The position numbers and the translations under genes were made by a program. Source: CAKZLS01 sp963701445 (GTDB lineage Bacteria; Pseudomonadota; Alphaproteobacteria; Rhodospirillales; Defluviicoccaceae). Taken from it: a stretch of 64,000 nucleotides of DNA. Numbering within the stretch: position 1 is the stretch's first letter; every line of letters begins with the position of its first letter. Positions 48,079 to 57,157 of the stretch are shown piece after piece. The notes under the pieces are model-generated. The model did no database searches. It was given only the letters and a program-made list of their open reading frames with translations, and was not told the origin of the DNA. The stretch spans positions 1 to 64,000 of the forward strand of contig CAVPAM010000028.1 in the NCBI GenBank assembly GCA_963701445.1, given 5' to 3'.

Positions 48079-48633
48079 TCACTGGCTTCCTCCCTGGGCG
48101 CGCAGGTCTTGGACGATGGGCCACAGACGCTCCTCCCAGATGTCCGGCGTGATCGGCCCCACGTGCTTGTAGCGGATGGTGCCGGCGGCATCGACGATGA
48201 ACGTTTCCGGCGCCCCGGTCACCCCGAAGGCGATCGCCGCCTTGCTTTCGGGATCGTCGCCGACGAGCGTGTACGGGTCGCCGTACTTGGCAAGCCACGC
48301 GGGTCCGGCGTCGGGGTCCTTTTCGCGCCAGTCGATGCCGTAAATCGGCACCAGGCCCTCCGCCTTGACGCGCATCAGGAACGGATGCTCGATGCGGCAG
48401 GCGACGCACCACGATCCGAAGATGTTGACCAGCGACACCTGCCCGAGGAGATCCGCGCTGGCGAATCCGCGCTCGCGTCCCTTGATCGGCGCCAGATCGA
48501 AGGCCGGCACCGGCTGGTCGATCAGCACCGACGGGATCTGGTGCGGATCCTTGCCGAGCCCGATCCAGAAGTAGACGGCCAGCACCAGAAAGGCCGCCAG
48601 GGGCAGAAGAAACAGGAGTCGCCGGACGGACAT
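48079..48633 (-). CDS. ccmG: thiol:disulfide interchange protein CcmG/DsbE
   Basis: A membrane-anchored periplasmic thioredoxin-like protein (184 residues) that keeps CcmH and apocytochrome reduced. It has an N-terminal anchor (LLFLLPLAAFLVLAVYFW), the active site FGSWCVACRIEHP (Cys76, Cys79) and the conserved YGIDWREK and GAPETFIVD. Its ATG overlaps the last base of the ccmF stop (TGATG). Confidence 0.95.
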   Translation of the reverse strand: MSVRRLLFLLPLAAFLVLAVYFWIGLGKDPHQIPSVLIDQPVPAFDLAPIKGRERGFASADLLGQVSLVNIFGSWCVACRIEHPFLMRVKAEGLVPIYGIDWREKDPDAGPAWLAKYGDPYTLVGDDPESKAAIAFGVTGAPETFIVDAAGTIRYKHVGPITPDIWEERLWPIVQDLRAQGGSQ

Positions 48634-50612
48634 CACGCCCGCGCCGCGGCCGGTTTCCGCCGGCGGACGGGCGCGCCCACGCGGTGCCGGCGATCGGTCA
48701 GGCTCACCAGCCCGCCGGCCACCATGATCAGCGTGCCGCCCCACATCCACGCCACCAGGGGATTGAAGTAGATCCGCGTCACGAACGCGCCGTCGGTTCC
48801 GCTGGGATCGCCGATGACCGCGTAGAGATCGCCCCAGAAGGTGGTATGGATGGCGGCCTCCGTGGTTTGCTGGCGCTCCACGGAGTAGGTGCGTTTTTCC
48901 GGATGGAGGGTGACCACCGGCCGGCCGTCCCGATGAACCGCGAAGGTCCCGCGAACGGCGCGGTAGTTGGGTCCCGAAACCGCCCGCGCGCCCTCGAAGG
49001 TGTAGTCGAAGCCGGCCACGCGGATGGTTTCCCCGGGCGCCATCACCTGAATTCTTTCGACCTTCCACACCCCGGCCCCGGTCATTCCGGCGATCACCAC
49101 GGCCAGGCCGGCGTGGGCGAGCGTCATGCCCCAGGCCGCGCGGGGCAGCCCGGCGAGGCGGCGAAGGCTCTCGCCCAGAGGTGCCTGGAACAGGCGGATC
49201 CGGCCGGCGAGTTCCACCAGCGTGCCCACGAACAGCCAGGCCGCGAGCCCGATCCCGAGAAGGCCGAGCCACGACTCGTCGCCCATGACCGCCCAGGCGA
49301 CCGCCACCGCCGCCACCGCCACGACCGCCGCCACCCACAGGCGTTGCAGCGCCGCGCCCAGTTCGCCGCGCTTCCACGGCAGCAGCGCGCCCACGGTCAT
49401 GGCGAGCACCAGCGGAACCGCCAGCGGCACGAACACGGCATTGAAGAACGGCGGGCCCACCGACACCTTGCCGCCGTCCACCGCCTCCAGCATGAGAGGA
49501 TACAGCGTGCCGAGCAGCACCGTCGCCGTCGCCGTGGTCAGCAACAGGTTGTTGAGCAGCAAGCCGCCCTCGCGCGAAATGGGCTGGAACAGGCCGCCGC
49601 CCCGCAGGCTCGGTCCGCGCCACGCGAACAGCGCGAACGACCCGCCGATGATGATCACCAGCAGCAGCAGGATGAACACGCCCCGGGTGGGGTCGGTGGC
49701 GAACGCGTGCACCGAGGTCAGCACGCCCGAGCGCACCAGGAACGTGCCCAGCAGGCTCAGTCCGAAGGCGACGATGGCGAGGAACACGGTCCAGCCCTTG
49801 AGGGCATCGCGCTTTTCCACGACCACGGCGGAATGCAGCAGCGCGGTGCCCGCCAGCCATGGCATCAGCGAGGCGTTTTCCACCGGGTCCCAGAACCACC
49901 AGCCGCCCCAGCCGAGCTCGTAGTATGCCCACCACGACCCCAGCGCGATCCCGATGGTGAGGAAACTCCAGGCGGCCAGGGTCCACGGCCGCACCCAGCG
50001 CGCCCAGGCGGCGTCCACGCGCCCCTCGATCAACGCCGCGATGGAGAACGAAAAGGCCATGGAGAAGCCGACGTAGCCGAGGTACAGGAACGGCGGGTGG
50101 AACGCGAGGCCCGGATCCTGCAGCAACGGGTTCAGCCCCTGCCCGTCGAAGGCCGGCGGCAACTGGCGTTCGAAGGGGTTGGAGGTCAACAGGATGAACA
50201 GGTAGAAGCCGACGCCGATCCACGCCTGCACCGCCAGCGCGCGCGCGCGAAGGGCCGGCGGCAGGTTTCCGCCGAACAGGCCCGCCGCCGCGCCGAACAC
50301 GGTGAGGATCAGCACCCAGAGCAGCATGGAGCCCTCGTGATTGCCCCAGGTGCCGGAGATCTTGTAGAGCATGGGCTTGGAGGAATGGGAGTTGTTGACC
50401 ACGTTGACCACCGAGAAGTCGGAGGTCACGTAGGCGAGCATCAGGCAGCCGAACGCGAGCGCCACCAGCAGGAACTGCGCCACCGCCGAGGTGCGCGCCA
50501 GGTCCATCCAGGGGCCGTTGCCGCGCGCCGCGCCGATCAGCGGCAGGGTGCCCTGCACCAGGGCCACCATCAGGGCGAGAATGAGCGCGAAATGCCCGAG
50601 TTCGACCGTCAC
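48633..50612 (-). CDS. ccmF: heme lyase CcmF
   Basis: CcmF joins heme to apocytochrome c at the periplasmic face. The 659-residue protein has ~14 membrane helices and the WWD heme-handling motif ELGWGGWWFWDPVENASLM, with NSHSSKPMLYKISGTWGNHE upstream and a periplasmic C-terminal domain (YFNPLVAWMWGGTLIM). It starts at GTG 50612, overlapping the ccmE stop by 4 bp. Length is typical. Confidence 0.96.
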   Translation of the reverse strand: MTVELGHFALILALMVALVQGTLPLIGAARGNGPWMDLARTSAVAQFLLVALAFGCLMLAYVTSDFSVVNVVNNSHSSKPMLYKISGTWGNHEGSMLLWVLILTVFGAAAGLFGGNLPPALRARALAVQAWIGVGFYLFILLTSNPFERQLPPAFDGQGLNPLLQDPGLAFHPPFLYLGYVGFSMAFSFSIAALIEGRVDAAWARWVRPWTLAAWSFLTIGIALGSWWAYYELGWGGWWFWDPVENASLMPWLAGTALLHSAVVVEKRDALKGWTVFLAIVAFGLSLLGTFLVRSGVLTSVHAFATDPTRGVFILLLLVIIIGGSFALFAWRGPSLRGGGLFQPISREGGLLLNNLLLTTATATVLLGTLYPLMLEAVDGGKVSVGPPFFNAVFVPLAVPLVLAMTVGALLPWKRGELGAALQRLWVAAVVAVAAVAVAWAVMGDESWLGLLGIGLAAWLFVGTLVELAGRIRLFQAPLGESLRRLAGLPRAAWGMTLAHAGLAVVIAGMTGAGVWKVERIQVMAPGETIRVAGFDYTFEGARAVSGPNYRAVRGTFAVHRDGRPVVTLHPEKRTYSVERQQTTEAAIHTTFWGDLYAVIGDPSGTDGAFVTRIYFNPLVAWMWGGTLIMVAGGLVSLTDRRHRVGAPVRRRKPAAARA

Positions 50613-51088
50613 TTCGCGTGCCCCTCTCCCATCTGGCCCGATTCCTCCATCGTCTCCCGCATATGTTGCCACTGTCCCGATTTCTTCAAGGCATCGGCCA
50701 CTTCGGGCGGCATGTAATTCTCGTCGTGCTTGGCCAGGACCTGATCGGCGACGAAGACACCGGCCTCGAGGTGGCCCTCCGCCACGACCCCCTGGCCTTC
50801 GCGGAACAGATCGGGGAGCACGCCGGTGAAACTCACCGGAACGGTGTTGACCAGGTCGGTGACACGGAAGCGGATCTCGGGCCCCGAGCCGCGCTCGACG
50901 CTTCCGTCCTCGACCAAGCCGCCCAATCTGAGGCGCCGGTCGCCGGCGGGCGGGTTTTCGATCACTTCGGTGGGACTGTGGAAGAACACGATGGCTTCCT
51001 CGAAGGCCGACAGCACCAGGGCCGCCGCGAGGCCGAGCAGCCCGACGCCGATCACCACGAAGGTCAGCCGCCGGTGTTTAAGCTTCAT
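50609..51088 (-). CDS. ccmE: heme chaperone CcmE
   Basis: CcmE carries heme covalently from CcmABCD to CcmF. The 159-residue protein has one N-terminal anchor (RLTFVVIGVGLLGLAAALVL), the beta-barrel OB domain, and the heme-attachment motif LAKHDENYMPPEV with His121 and Tyr125. ATG 51088 overlaps the end of ccmD by 11 bp. Confidence 0.96.
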   Translation of the reverse strand: MKLKHRRLTFVVIGVGLLGLAAALVLSAFEEAIVFFHSPTEVIENPPAGDRRLRLGGLVEDGSVERGSGPEIRFRVTDLVNTVPVSFTGVLPDLFREGQGVVAEGHLEAGVFVADQVLAKHDENYMPPEVADALKKSGQWQHMRETMEESGQMGEGHAK

Positions 51089-51275
51089 CGTCGACCACTC
51101 CCGCGCCCGCCGGTTGTCCACTGGCCTTCAAGGCGGCCAGGGTTTCCTCGCGGACCTTGAGGGACCGCAGGGTCGCCATCAAGAGCGCCGCCATCACCAG
51201 AACGGTCACCGCGAACGCCGGCCACACGAACCCCCCGTACCCATCCATATGGAGAAATGCCCGCAGGAAATCCAT
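51078..51275 (-). CDS. ccmD: heme exporter protein CcmD
   Basis: A 65-residue single-pass membrane protein (FVWPAFAVTVLVMAALLMAT) that helps release holo-CcmE from CcmABC. The MDGYGGFVWPAF start is typical for CcmD. Placed between ccmC (12 bp upstream) and ccmE (11-bp overlap), as expected. Confidence 0.93.
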   Translation of the reverse strand: MDFLRAFLHMDGYGGFVWPAFAVTVLVMAALLMATLRSLKVREETLAALKASGQPAGAGVVDDEA

Positions 51276-51287
51276 CGGTCCCCGGCC

Positions 51288-52007
51288 TTATCCGTGGACC
51301 TGGCGCAGGCGCAGCGCCCGGATCTTGTTGGCGACGATCTCGCCCCGCACCCGCAACAGCAGAACCCAAAGATAGTAGGTGGTGAACCCGGCCATCATCA
51401 GGCCGAGCGGCCAGAGCATGCTGGGATGGATGCTGGGACCGTCCATCCGCACGATGCTCGCCGGCTGGTGCAGGGTATTCCACCAGTCCACCGAAAACTT
51501 GATGATCGGCACGTTGACGAACCCCACCAGCGCGAGGATCGACGACGCCCGGACGCCGCGCGCCGGATCGTCGAAGGCGTTGTTGAGCGCCATGTAGCCG
51601 AGATACAGGAAGAACAGCACCAGCATGGAGGTCAGACGCGCGTCCCACACCCACCAGGTCCCCCACATGGGCTTGCCCCACAGGGCGCCGGTGAGCAGCG
51701 CGAGAAAGGTGAAACAGGCGCCGATGGGCGCGGTCGCCTTGGCCGCCAGGTCGGCCACGGGATGCTTCCAGATCAGCCCCACCGCGGCCGCCACCGCCAT
51801 GTTGGTGTAACAGAACAGCGCCATCCACGCCGCCGGCACGTGGACGTACATGATCCGCACGGTCTCGCCCTGCTGGTAGTCGGGCGGCGAGGCGAACAGC
51901 GCCATGTACAGTCCGGCGCCCAGCAGAACCACGGTCAGCCCGGCGAGCCAGGGCTCGAAGGTCCGGCTCAGGCGGACGAAACGATTGGGATTGGCGAAAC
52001 GATGCAT
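51288..52007 (-). CDS. ccmC: heme exporter protein CcmC
   Basis: CcmC presents heme to CcmE. The 239-residue, six-helix protein carries the WWD motif as MWGTWWVWDARLTSMLVLFF and the flanking His residues (YVHVPAAWMALF, DGPSIHPSMLWPLGLMM). Normal length and place in the operon, about 105 bp after ccmB. Confidence 0.96.
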   Translation of the reverse strand: MHRFANPNRFVRLSRTFEPWLAGLTVVLLGAGLYMALFASPPDYQQGETVRIMYVHVPAAWMALFCYTNMAVAAAVGLIWKHPVADLAAKATAPIGACFTFLALLTGALWGKPMWGTWWVWDARLTSMLVLFFLYLGYMALNNAFDDPARGVRASSILALVGFVNVPIIKFSVDWWNTLHQPASIVRMDGPSIHPSMLWPLGLMMAGFTTYYLWVLLLRVRGEIVANKIRALRLRQVHG

Positions 52008-52112
52008 GTCATATCCGGCGCCCCGCCCCGGATTGGCGGAAGCTCTACCCTTTACTTATACAGATTTGTGAAAGGCGCAAACCGGCGATGTCGAGAATTT
52101 GAACCGCCCGTG

Positions 52113-52781
52113 TCATTCGATCGCCTGCCGCAGCGCCGCGGCGGCCGCCCACGGGGTCAGGACCATGGCCCCCAGCAACAGGCCCCCGAGCATGAGCAGA
52201 TGCGGCCGCACCGCAAAGCCGAACGCGGCGGCGTCGACGGCGGCGACCCCGAAGACCAGCGCCGGGATGAACAACGGCAGCACCAGAAGGCCGAGCAGAA
52301 CGCCGCCGCGCCGCGAGCCCAGGATCAGCGCCGCGCCCACCGCGCCGATCAGGCTCAGAAGCGGCGTGCCCAGCGCCAGCGCGCCGATGAGCGCCAGGAA
52401 CCCGTCCGGCTCCATGTTGAGAAGAATGGCGAGGACGGGCGCCGCCACGATCAGCGGCAGCCCCGTGGTCAGCCAGTGAGCGGTCACCTTGGCGATCACG
52501 ACGGCTTCCAGCGGCACCGGCGCGAGGGCCAGTAGTTCCAGGCTTCCGTCCTCGTAGTCGGTCTGGAACAACCGCTCCAGGGCCAGCATGGACGCCAGCA
52601 GTGCCGCCACCCAGATCACGCCCGGGGCGATGCGCGCCAGCATGTCCGGCTCCGGTCCGACGCCGAACGGAAACAGCACCACGGCGAGCACGAAGAACAC
52701 CACCGACATCAGGCAGTCCATGCCCTGGCGCACCGCCAGCCGCAGGTCGCGCCGCGCCAGAACCCAGGCCGCCCTCAGCAC
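52113..52781 (-). CDS. ccmB: heme exporter protein CcmB (ABC permease)
   Basis: The 222-residue permease of the CcmABC complex has six membrane segments and the family region TDYEDGSLELLALAPVPLEA. It starts at GTG 52781, whose first codons overlap the ccmA stop (GTGCTGA). Length is normal. Confidence 0.94.
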   Translation of the reverse strand: MLRAAWVLARRDLRLAVRQGMDCLMSVVFFVLAVVLFPFGVGPEPDMLARIAPGVIWVAALLASMLALERLFQTDYEDGSLELLALAPVPLEAVVIAKVTAHWLTTGLPLIVAAPVLAILLNMEPDGFLALIGALALGTPLLSLIGAVGAALILGSRRGGVLLGLLVLPLFIPALVFGVAAVDAAAFGFAVRPHLLMLGGLLLGAMVLTPWAAAAALRQAIE

Positions 52782-53437
52782 GGCGCGGCCTCGGGGGCGG
52801 CCCTCCGGGATGGCGTGAAGTCGGCGAGATCGAGGGTGGCGGCGCCGTCTGGCAGGCCGCCGCCATGCATGGAAACCACCACCATCCCGCCCGCGTCGCG
52901 GTGGCGGGCGATCGCCGCGTCCACCCGCCCAGCGGCCTCCGCGTCGAGGGCCGTCTTGGGCTCGTCCAGCAGCCACAACGGCGCCGGCGCGGCGAGAACG
53001 CGGGCCAGTGCCAGGCGCCGTTTCTGACCGGCGGACAGGTATCGCCCGGGAACATCGGCGAGACGAGCCATGCCGAAAGCGTCGAGGGCGGCCGCGATCC
53101 GCGCCGAGGCGCCGTCCGCCCCGCCCCGGTAGACGGCCCAGAAGCCGAGGTTCTCCGCCACCGTCAGCGCCGGTTTGACCGCGTCGGCGTGACCGGCGTA
53201 GTGCAGGCGCCCGCGATGGCCCTCGGGATCGCCGGCCACGTCCACCCCGTTCCATGACAGCGCCCCGCCGGCGGGCCGCGTCAATCCGGCCATGAGCCGC
53301 AGCAGGCTGGACTTGCCGCTGCCGTTGGGGCCGGTCAGCACCAGCGCGCCGCCCGCCTCCACGCGGAAGTCCAGGCGTTCGAATACCGTCCGCTCTCCGC
53401 GTACGCAGACAAGCTCCCGGCCGGCGAAATCGGTCAT
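52775..53437 (-). CDS. ccmA: heme exporter ATP-binding protein CcmA
   Basis: The 220-residue ABC ATPase has Walker A GPNGSGKSS (36-44), the signature LSAGQKRRLALARVL and Walker B PLWLLDEPKTALD. It drives release of holo-CcmE. It is the first gene of the nine-gene operon ccmABCDEFGHI, which runs without gaps larger than ~105 bp. Confidence 0.95.
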   Translation of the reverse strand: MTDFAGRELVCVRGERTVFERLDFRVEAGGALVLTGPNGSGKSSLLRLMAGLTRPAGGALSWNGVDVAGDPEGHRGRLHYAGHADAVKPALTVAENLGFWAVYRGGADGASARIAAALDAFGMARLADVPGRYLSAGQKRRLALARVLAAPAPLWLLDEPKTALDAEAAGRVDAAIARHRDAGGMVVVSMHGGGLPDGAATLDLADFTPSRRAAPEAAPC

Positions 53438-53583
53438 TCATCCTCCCGCGCGCGTTCGGGCGCACGCTATCGCAAAACACGGCCCGCGCCAAATCGGGAA
53501 AAATCGAACAGACCCGGCGACGGCCAACGCCAACCGGCCCATCGCCCGGGGCGGCGGATGCTGGTCAGATCGCGGGGGTCCAG

Positions 53584-53622
53584 AAAAAAGTGTAGGCGGC
53601 CGGTGAGGGGTCCGGCCGCCTA
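53584..53622 (-). terminator. rho-independent terminator
   Basis: A perfect 11-bp inverted repeat (TAGGCGGCCGG / CCGGCCGCCTA, 53593-53603 and 53612-53622) is followed on the minus strand by ACAC and then six T (53589-53584). It ends the candidate sRNA and insulates the ccm operon from upstream transcription. Confidence 0.85.
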
Positions 53623-53692
53623 GTCCGGCTTGTATGCCGATTGGGGATACCAGAGATTGGGGGGTCTCTGGTCCTGTCTCGTAGGAGGTCTG
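53584..53692 (-). ncRNA. candidate small RNA with its own promoter and terminator
   Basis: On the minus strand TTGACA (53722-53727) and GACAAT (53699-53704) with a 17-bp spacer form a sigma-70-like promoter, placing the start near 53692. The ~109-nt transcript would contain CCTCCTACGAG near its 5' end, a 7-bp hairpin CCAGAGA/TCTCTGG with a C-rich loop (53650-53671), and an 11-bp G/C hairpin (53593-53622) followed by six T. There is no open frame. The CCUCCU (anti-Shine-Dalgarno) and C-rich loop resemble features of known alphaproteobacterial sRNAs. ccmA lies downstream on the same strand. Confidence 0.6.
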
Positions 53693-53698
53693 TTTATA

Positions 53699-53727
53699 AT
53701 TGTCACTATCGACCCAGAATATGTCAA
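53699..53727 (-). promoter_or_regulatory. sigma-70-like promoter of the candidate sRNA
   Basis: TTGACA at 53722-53727 and GACAAT at 53699-53704 on the minus strand, 17 bp apart, within AT-rich sequence. The -35 is a perfect match and the -10 matches at 4 of 6 positions. Confidence 0.5.
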
Positions 53728-54115
53728 ATTTGTGTTGCTATTGCACCGCGATGCCTTTTTTGGGTAAATTTGAAACTCCGTGAATTTACAGGATGTTATG
53801 GGCTATTCTGCTATCGGATGGGCCCAAGAACGGCAGCTTTCGCCGAAAATAATAGCCCGTTGTTTTCCGCCGCGGAACCAAACACGCGCTCATTTTGTTG
53901 GCGCGTGTACTCCTTTTGGCACAACAGCCATTCGCCTTGGAATCTCCGCGCCGGCCTTCATGTCCATGCGAGTCAATCGTGTCCCCCCGGCGGGATCACG
54001 GCGCCGATGCCGGGATGGAATTACAAATTCTAAACCGGTGCTGTAGGTCACGGTGGCAACCGTAGCGGCATTGGTAACGGGGTCCGGCGGTTTCCTGAAA
54101 AAAGAGGGTCGAGTG

Positions 54116-55057
54116 ATGAAAGTGCCGGTGTGTTCACGGTCCTTTTCGCGTCATCCCCTGCTCCGCGCGGAACTTCAGGAGCTGTTTCCCGAGGCCTATT
54201 TCAACGATGACGGAGCCAATCTCTGAGGCGATTCGCTGGCGGCGTTTCTCGAGCCGGCGGAACGCGCCATTACCGCGCTGGAACGGGTCGACGCCGGCGT
54301 GATCGCCCGCCTGACCAATCTCAAGGTGATCAGCAAGTACGGCGTCGGCACCGACACCCTGGACTTCGAGGCGCTGGACGCCGCCGGCATCCAGGTCGGC
54401 TGGACCGCTGGGGTCAACCGGCGCTCGGTCGCGGAACTGGTGATCGCCATGGCCATTTCCTGTCTGCGCCTCGTCCCCCAGGCCACCGCCGAGGTCCGGT
54501 CCGGCACCTGGCGCCAGATCGTCGGCCGCCGGCTTTCCGACCAAACGGTGGGAATCGTCGGCTGCGGCAACATCGGCAAGGACCTGGTCGCGCTGCTCAA
54601 GCCCTTCGGCTGCAAGGTCCTGGTGAACGACATCGTCGACTACGCCGATTTCTACCGGGAGCACGGCATCGAGGCGGTGGCTCTCGAGGACCTGCTGCGC
54701 CGCGCCGACGTGGTGACCCTGCACGTGCCCCGCGACGCCAGCACGCTCAATATGCTCGGCCGCGAACGCCTGGCCATGATGAAACCGGGGAGCATCCTGG
54801 TCAACGCGGCCCGGGGCGGCATTCTCGACGAGGACGCGCTTCGCGACTCCCTCGAAACCGGCCACCTCGCCGGCGCCGCCCTCGATGTCCTGGCGGTGGA
54901 GCCGCCGGCGGACACGGCGCTGTTCCAGCTTCCCAACCTGATCGTCACCCCCCACATCGGCGGCAGCGCAGCGGAAGCCATCCTGGCCATGGGCCGCGCG
55001 GCGATCAAGGGCCTCAGCGAATACCGCCCTGCCCGTTCCTACATCATCACTTCCTGA
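54116..55057 (+). pseudogene. D-isomer-specific 2-hydroxyacid dehydrogenase with an in-frame TGA
   Basis: The frame from ATG 54116 (GAGGG upstream) reads MKVPVCSRSFSRHPLLRAEL, then at codon 37 TGA (54224-54226), then continues in the same frame GDSLAAFLEPAERAITALER to 55057. The rest has the SerA/PdxB-type features: VGIVGCGNIGKDLVALLKPF (NAD site), NAARGGILDEDAL and TPHIGGSAAEA with the catalytic His. Without the stop it would be 313 residues, normal length. A CGA (Arg) to TGA change explains it. A shorter protein could start inside, but would lose part of the substrate domain. Confidence 0.82.
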
Positions 55058-55564
55058 CGCGCCGTCCCATTACGCGAGGTGACCGTGATCGCAATCGAGC
55101 GCTGCATGGCGGTGCAGGCAATCTACCGCGAACTCGACTTTGGGAGCAATTTCCCTGATATCATGGAAAAAAGGGAACAACCCCTGCACACCACCGAAAA
55201 ATATTCAAACAGAACCGAACCAATGCTCTGTCCGAATGACGGATACTCTGTACCGCTTGATATATGAGGATCATTGATATCCAGAGCCCTTGCGGTTTCC
55301 TCTGGAAAGCCGTCCCACTTGCCCCCCAGCGTAAAGCTGATGGAGGTAGCTGTCACAAACTGTGGCGCTCCACGGTGCGTCAGTGCTTCTTCATCCACTC
55401 TCTACGTCAGTCGATGATAAAGGATTTGGTCATGGGCTCGGGCGTTTCCTTTGCACTCGTGTCAGCTATTCATCTGTTCCTCGTTCGGTTTGATCGCCAT
55501 TTTTTTCCTATTGTTGCGTGTTACTGTTGCCCGCACGAAACTCGGCCTGGAACACTTCGGAAGC
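55058..55564. other. intergenic, AT-richer stretch; one weak minus-strand frame
   Basis: A 91-codon minus-strand frame (55123-55398; starts MDEEALTHRGAPQFVTATSI) and a 62-codon plus-strand frame overlap here. Neither has a strong ribosome-binding site or a known relative, and both use codons unlike the GC-rich neighbours. The lower GC suggests imported or decayed sequence. I do not call a gene. Confidence 0.4.
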
Positions 55565-55855
55565 TCAGTGGATAGCTTCAAAAATAACGACCTTGCCCGT
55601 CGCCTTGGGCGCGTGCACGAGCAGTGTCGTCATGTCGTCGTCGGCCCACGAGGCGATCTGGAGGGCCATGACCTCCGTCTGGCTCGGCTCCGCCTCCTCG
55701 ACCCGCTCCCAGATGTAAAGTCCCAGGGGATCCACATAGAAGGTGTGCTCGCCGAAATTCTCTTCCAGGCGCTCGAACGAGGGTTCCGTCTCGGGAATTG
55801 GGTAAATTCCGGTTTCCGCGCTGATGCGAGCTATTTGATTGGCGTCCAGCTTCAC
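55565..55855 (-). CDS. hypothetical protein, 96 aa
   Basis: An acidic small protein from GTG 55855 with GGAGG upstream (VKLDANQIARISAETGIYPI; FYVDPLGLYIWERVEEAEPS). The middle segment, Asp-Pro-Leu-Gly-Leu-Tyr-Ile-Trp-Glu, has the look of a conserved small family, but I cannot name it. Codon use matches the genome, unlike the stretch beside it. No signal peptide or membrane segment. Confidence 0.6.
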   Translation of the reverse strand: MKLDANQIARISAETGIYPIPETEPSFERLEENFGEHTFYVDPLGLYIWERVEEAEPSQTEVMALQIASWADDDMTTLLVHAPKATGKVVIFEAIH

Positions 55856-56240
55856 GATCCTTGCCTCCTTGCTTCCTCCGCCCTGGCGCGCCGAAATGGG
55901 ATCCGGACCGTCAACTCCATGGCGTCGGCACGCACGAACTGAGTCGTGAGAGAACCCCAACGATGCGCCCACCGCCCCTTGACCGCATTAACCTGAGATA
56001 ACGGCGCGCCGAAGCGCCCATTTCGCGCGCGGGCCTTAACTCAGGTGAAGGAGGCGTCCGCCCGGGCGGTGCATCATCCTTGTCGCGAATAATGCCGCCC
56101 ATCGGACCGCGACCCGGTGCCGTTGGGGCGGTGCATCTCCACGGCGGCACCACCCTGGCCCGCCGCGCCGCCCTCGCGGAACTCGGCGCCGGTTGCATTA
56201 CGGTCAGGGTCGTTGCGACTGATCTGGGGGAGATACGCCG

Positions 56241-56498
56241 ATGAGAAACAAGACCGTCCGCCTGGAAGACGCGTACCGCGATCCGGCCCGGTTTTTCCGG
56301 TCGTCCGACGACGTGGTGGAGGCACGAGGCCTTAACCGGGACCAGAAGTTGAAGGTCCCGCGGCACTGGGAGTTAGACTGCCGGGAACTGCTGGTCGCCG
56401 AGCAGGAAAGCATGCGGGGCGGCGAACCCGCGCCGCTCGGCCGCGTTCCGCGGGCGATGGCGCGGGTGAGATCGCATGCCGAAGACCCGGCGGGCTGA
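56241..56498 (+). CDS. conserved small protein, 85 aa
   Basis: The protein reads VEARGLNRDQKLKVPRHWEL then DCRELLVAEQESMRGGEP. This matches, from memory, a small proteobacterial family with a QK(L/V)..L..WE.DA.EL.VAE pattern and unknown function. The family usually has Leu-Arg-Gln where this one has Pro-Arg-His. GGGGGAG precedes the ATG. It lies near the dps-like gene, on the same strand. Confidence 0.65.
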   Translation: MRNKTVRLEDAYRDPARFFRSSDDVVEARGLNRDQKLKVPRHWELDCRELLVAEQESMRGGEPAPLGRVPRAMARVRSHAEDPAG

Positions 56499-56611
56499 AC
56501 CGGGCCCAAAAGCGGCGAGCCATGATACCGAGAAGATCAGCGGACGGGACCGACGGAGATGCCGTCCGCTGGACATATGGATGATACGGAAAACAGCGAG
56601 AGGATATGACC

Positions 56612-57124
56612 ATGACCACATCGAATGTGTTGAAGTCGAAAGCCACGGCCACTTCGGTCGACACGGGGATCGGCGTTCCCGATCGAGCGCTGTTGATCGA
56701 CGGCCTGGCGTCGGTGTTGGGCGATTGCACCGTCCTGCGATTCAAGACCCGCGTGGCTACGTGGAATGTGGTGGGGCCGCTGTTCCTGGGGCTGCACGAC
56801 CTGATGAACGCGCAGGGCCAGGATCTTTCGAACGCCGTCGACCGGCTCGCCAGGCGCATCCGTTCCCTCGGCTATCCGGCGCCGGAGCGGTTGTCGGCGC
56901 TGGTGGCCCGTTCGGACCTGGACGAGGAAGCCGGCGTCGTCAGCGGCACCGCGCAGGACATGGTCCGGCAGTTGGCCGACGACCACGAAGCGATCTCGCG
57001 CAGGGTCAGGACCGTCGCCGACTGGGCCGAGCAGATGAAGGACCAGGTCACCTTCAACCTGCTCGCCGACCGCCTGGAACACCATGAGGAGGCCGTGTGG
57101 AAGCTGAGGGCGCTCCTCGCTTAG
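56612..57124 (+). CDS. Dps-like ferritin-family protein with altered iron site
   Basis: The 170-residue protein has the Dps helix pattern: FKTRVATWNVVGPLFLGLHD and DLSNAVDRLARRIRSLGYPA, then DDHEAISRRVRT and LEHHEEAVWKLRALL. In Dps the ferroxidase site uses His-His-Asp-Glu; here the first His is Thr50 and the Glu is Arg81, while His62 and Asp77 remain. So DNA protection by iron oxidation may be lost. The start at 56612 gives 8-nt spacing from GAGAGG; the ATG at 56606 is too close. Confidence 0.82.
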   Translation: MTTSNVLKSKATATSVDTGIGVPDRALLIDGLASVLGDCTVLRFKTRVATWNVVGPLFLGLHDLMNAQGQDLSNAVDRLARRIRSLGYPAPERLSALVARSDLDEEAGVVSGTAQDMVRQLADDHEAISRRVRTVADWAEQMKDQVTFNLLADRLEHHEEAVWKLRALLA

Positions 57125-57157
57125 CGGATTGCGCCGGGCTCCCGTTCGTCGCGACCG

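Noticed and set aside
54224..54226. Selenocysteine at the TGA codon
   Set aside because: The site is not catalytic in this family, and no downstream stem-loop of SECIS form was apparent; a nonsense mutation is simpler.
55123..55398. 91-residue minus-strand ORF
   Set aside because: No ribosome-binding site, AT-rich codon use unlike the genome, no known relative; left as a possibility in the intergenic entry.
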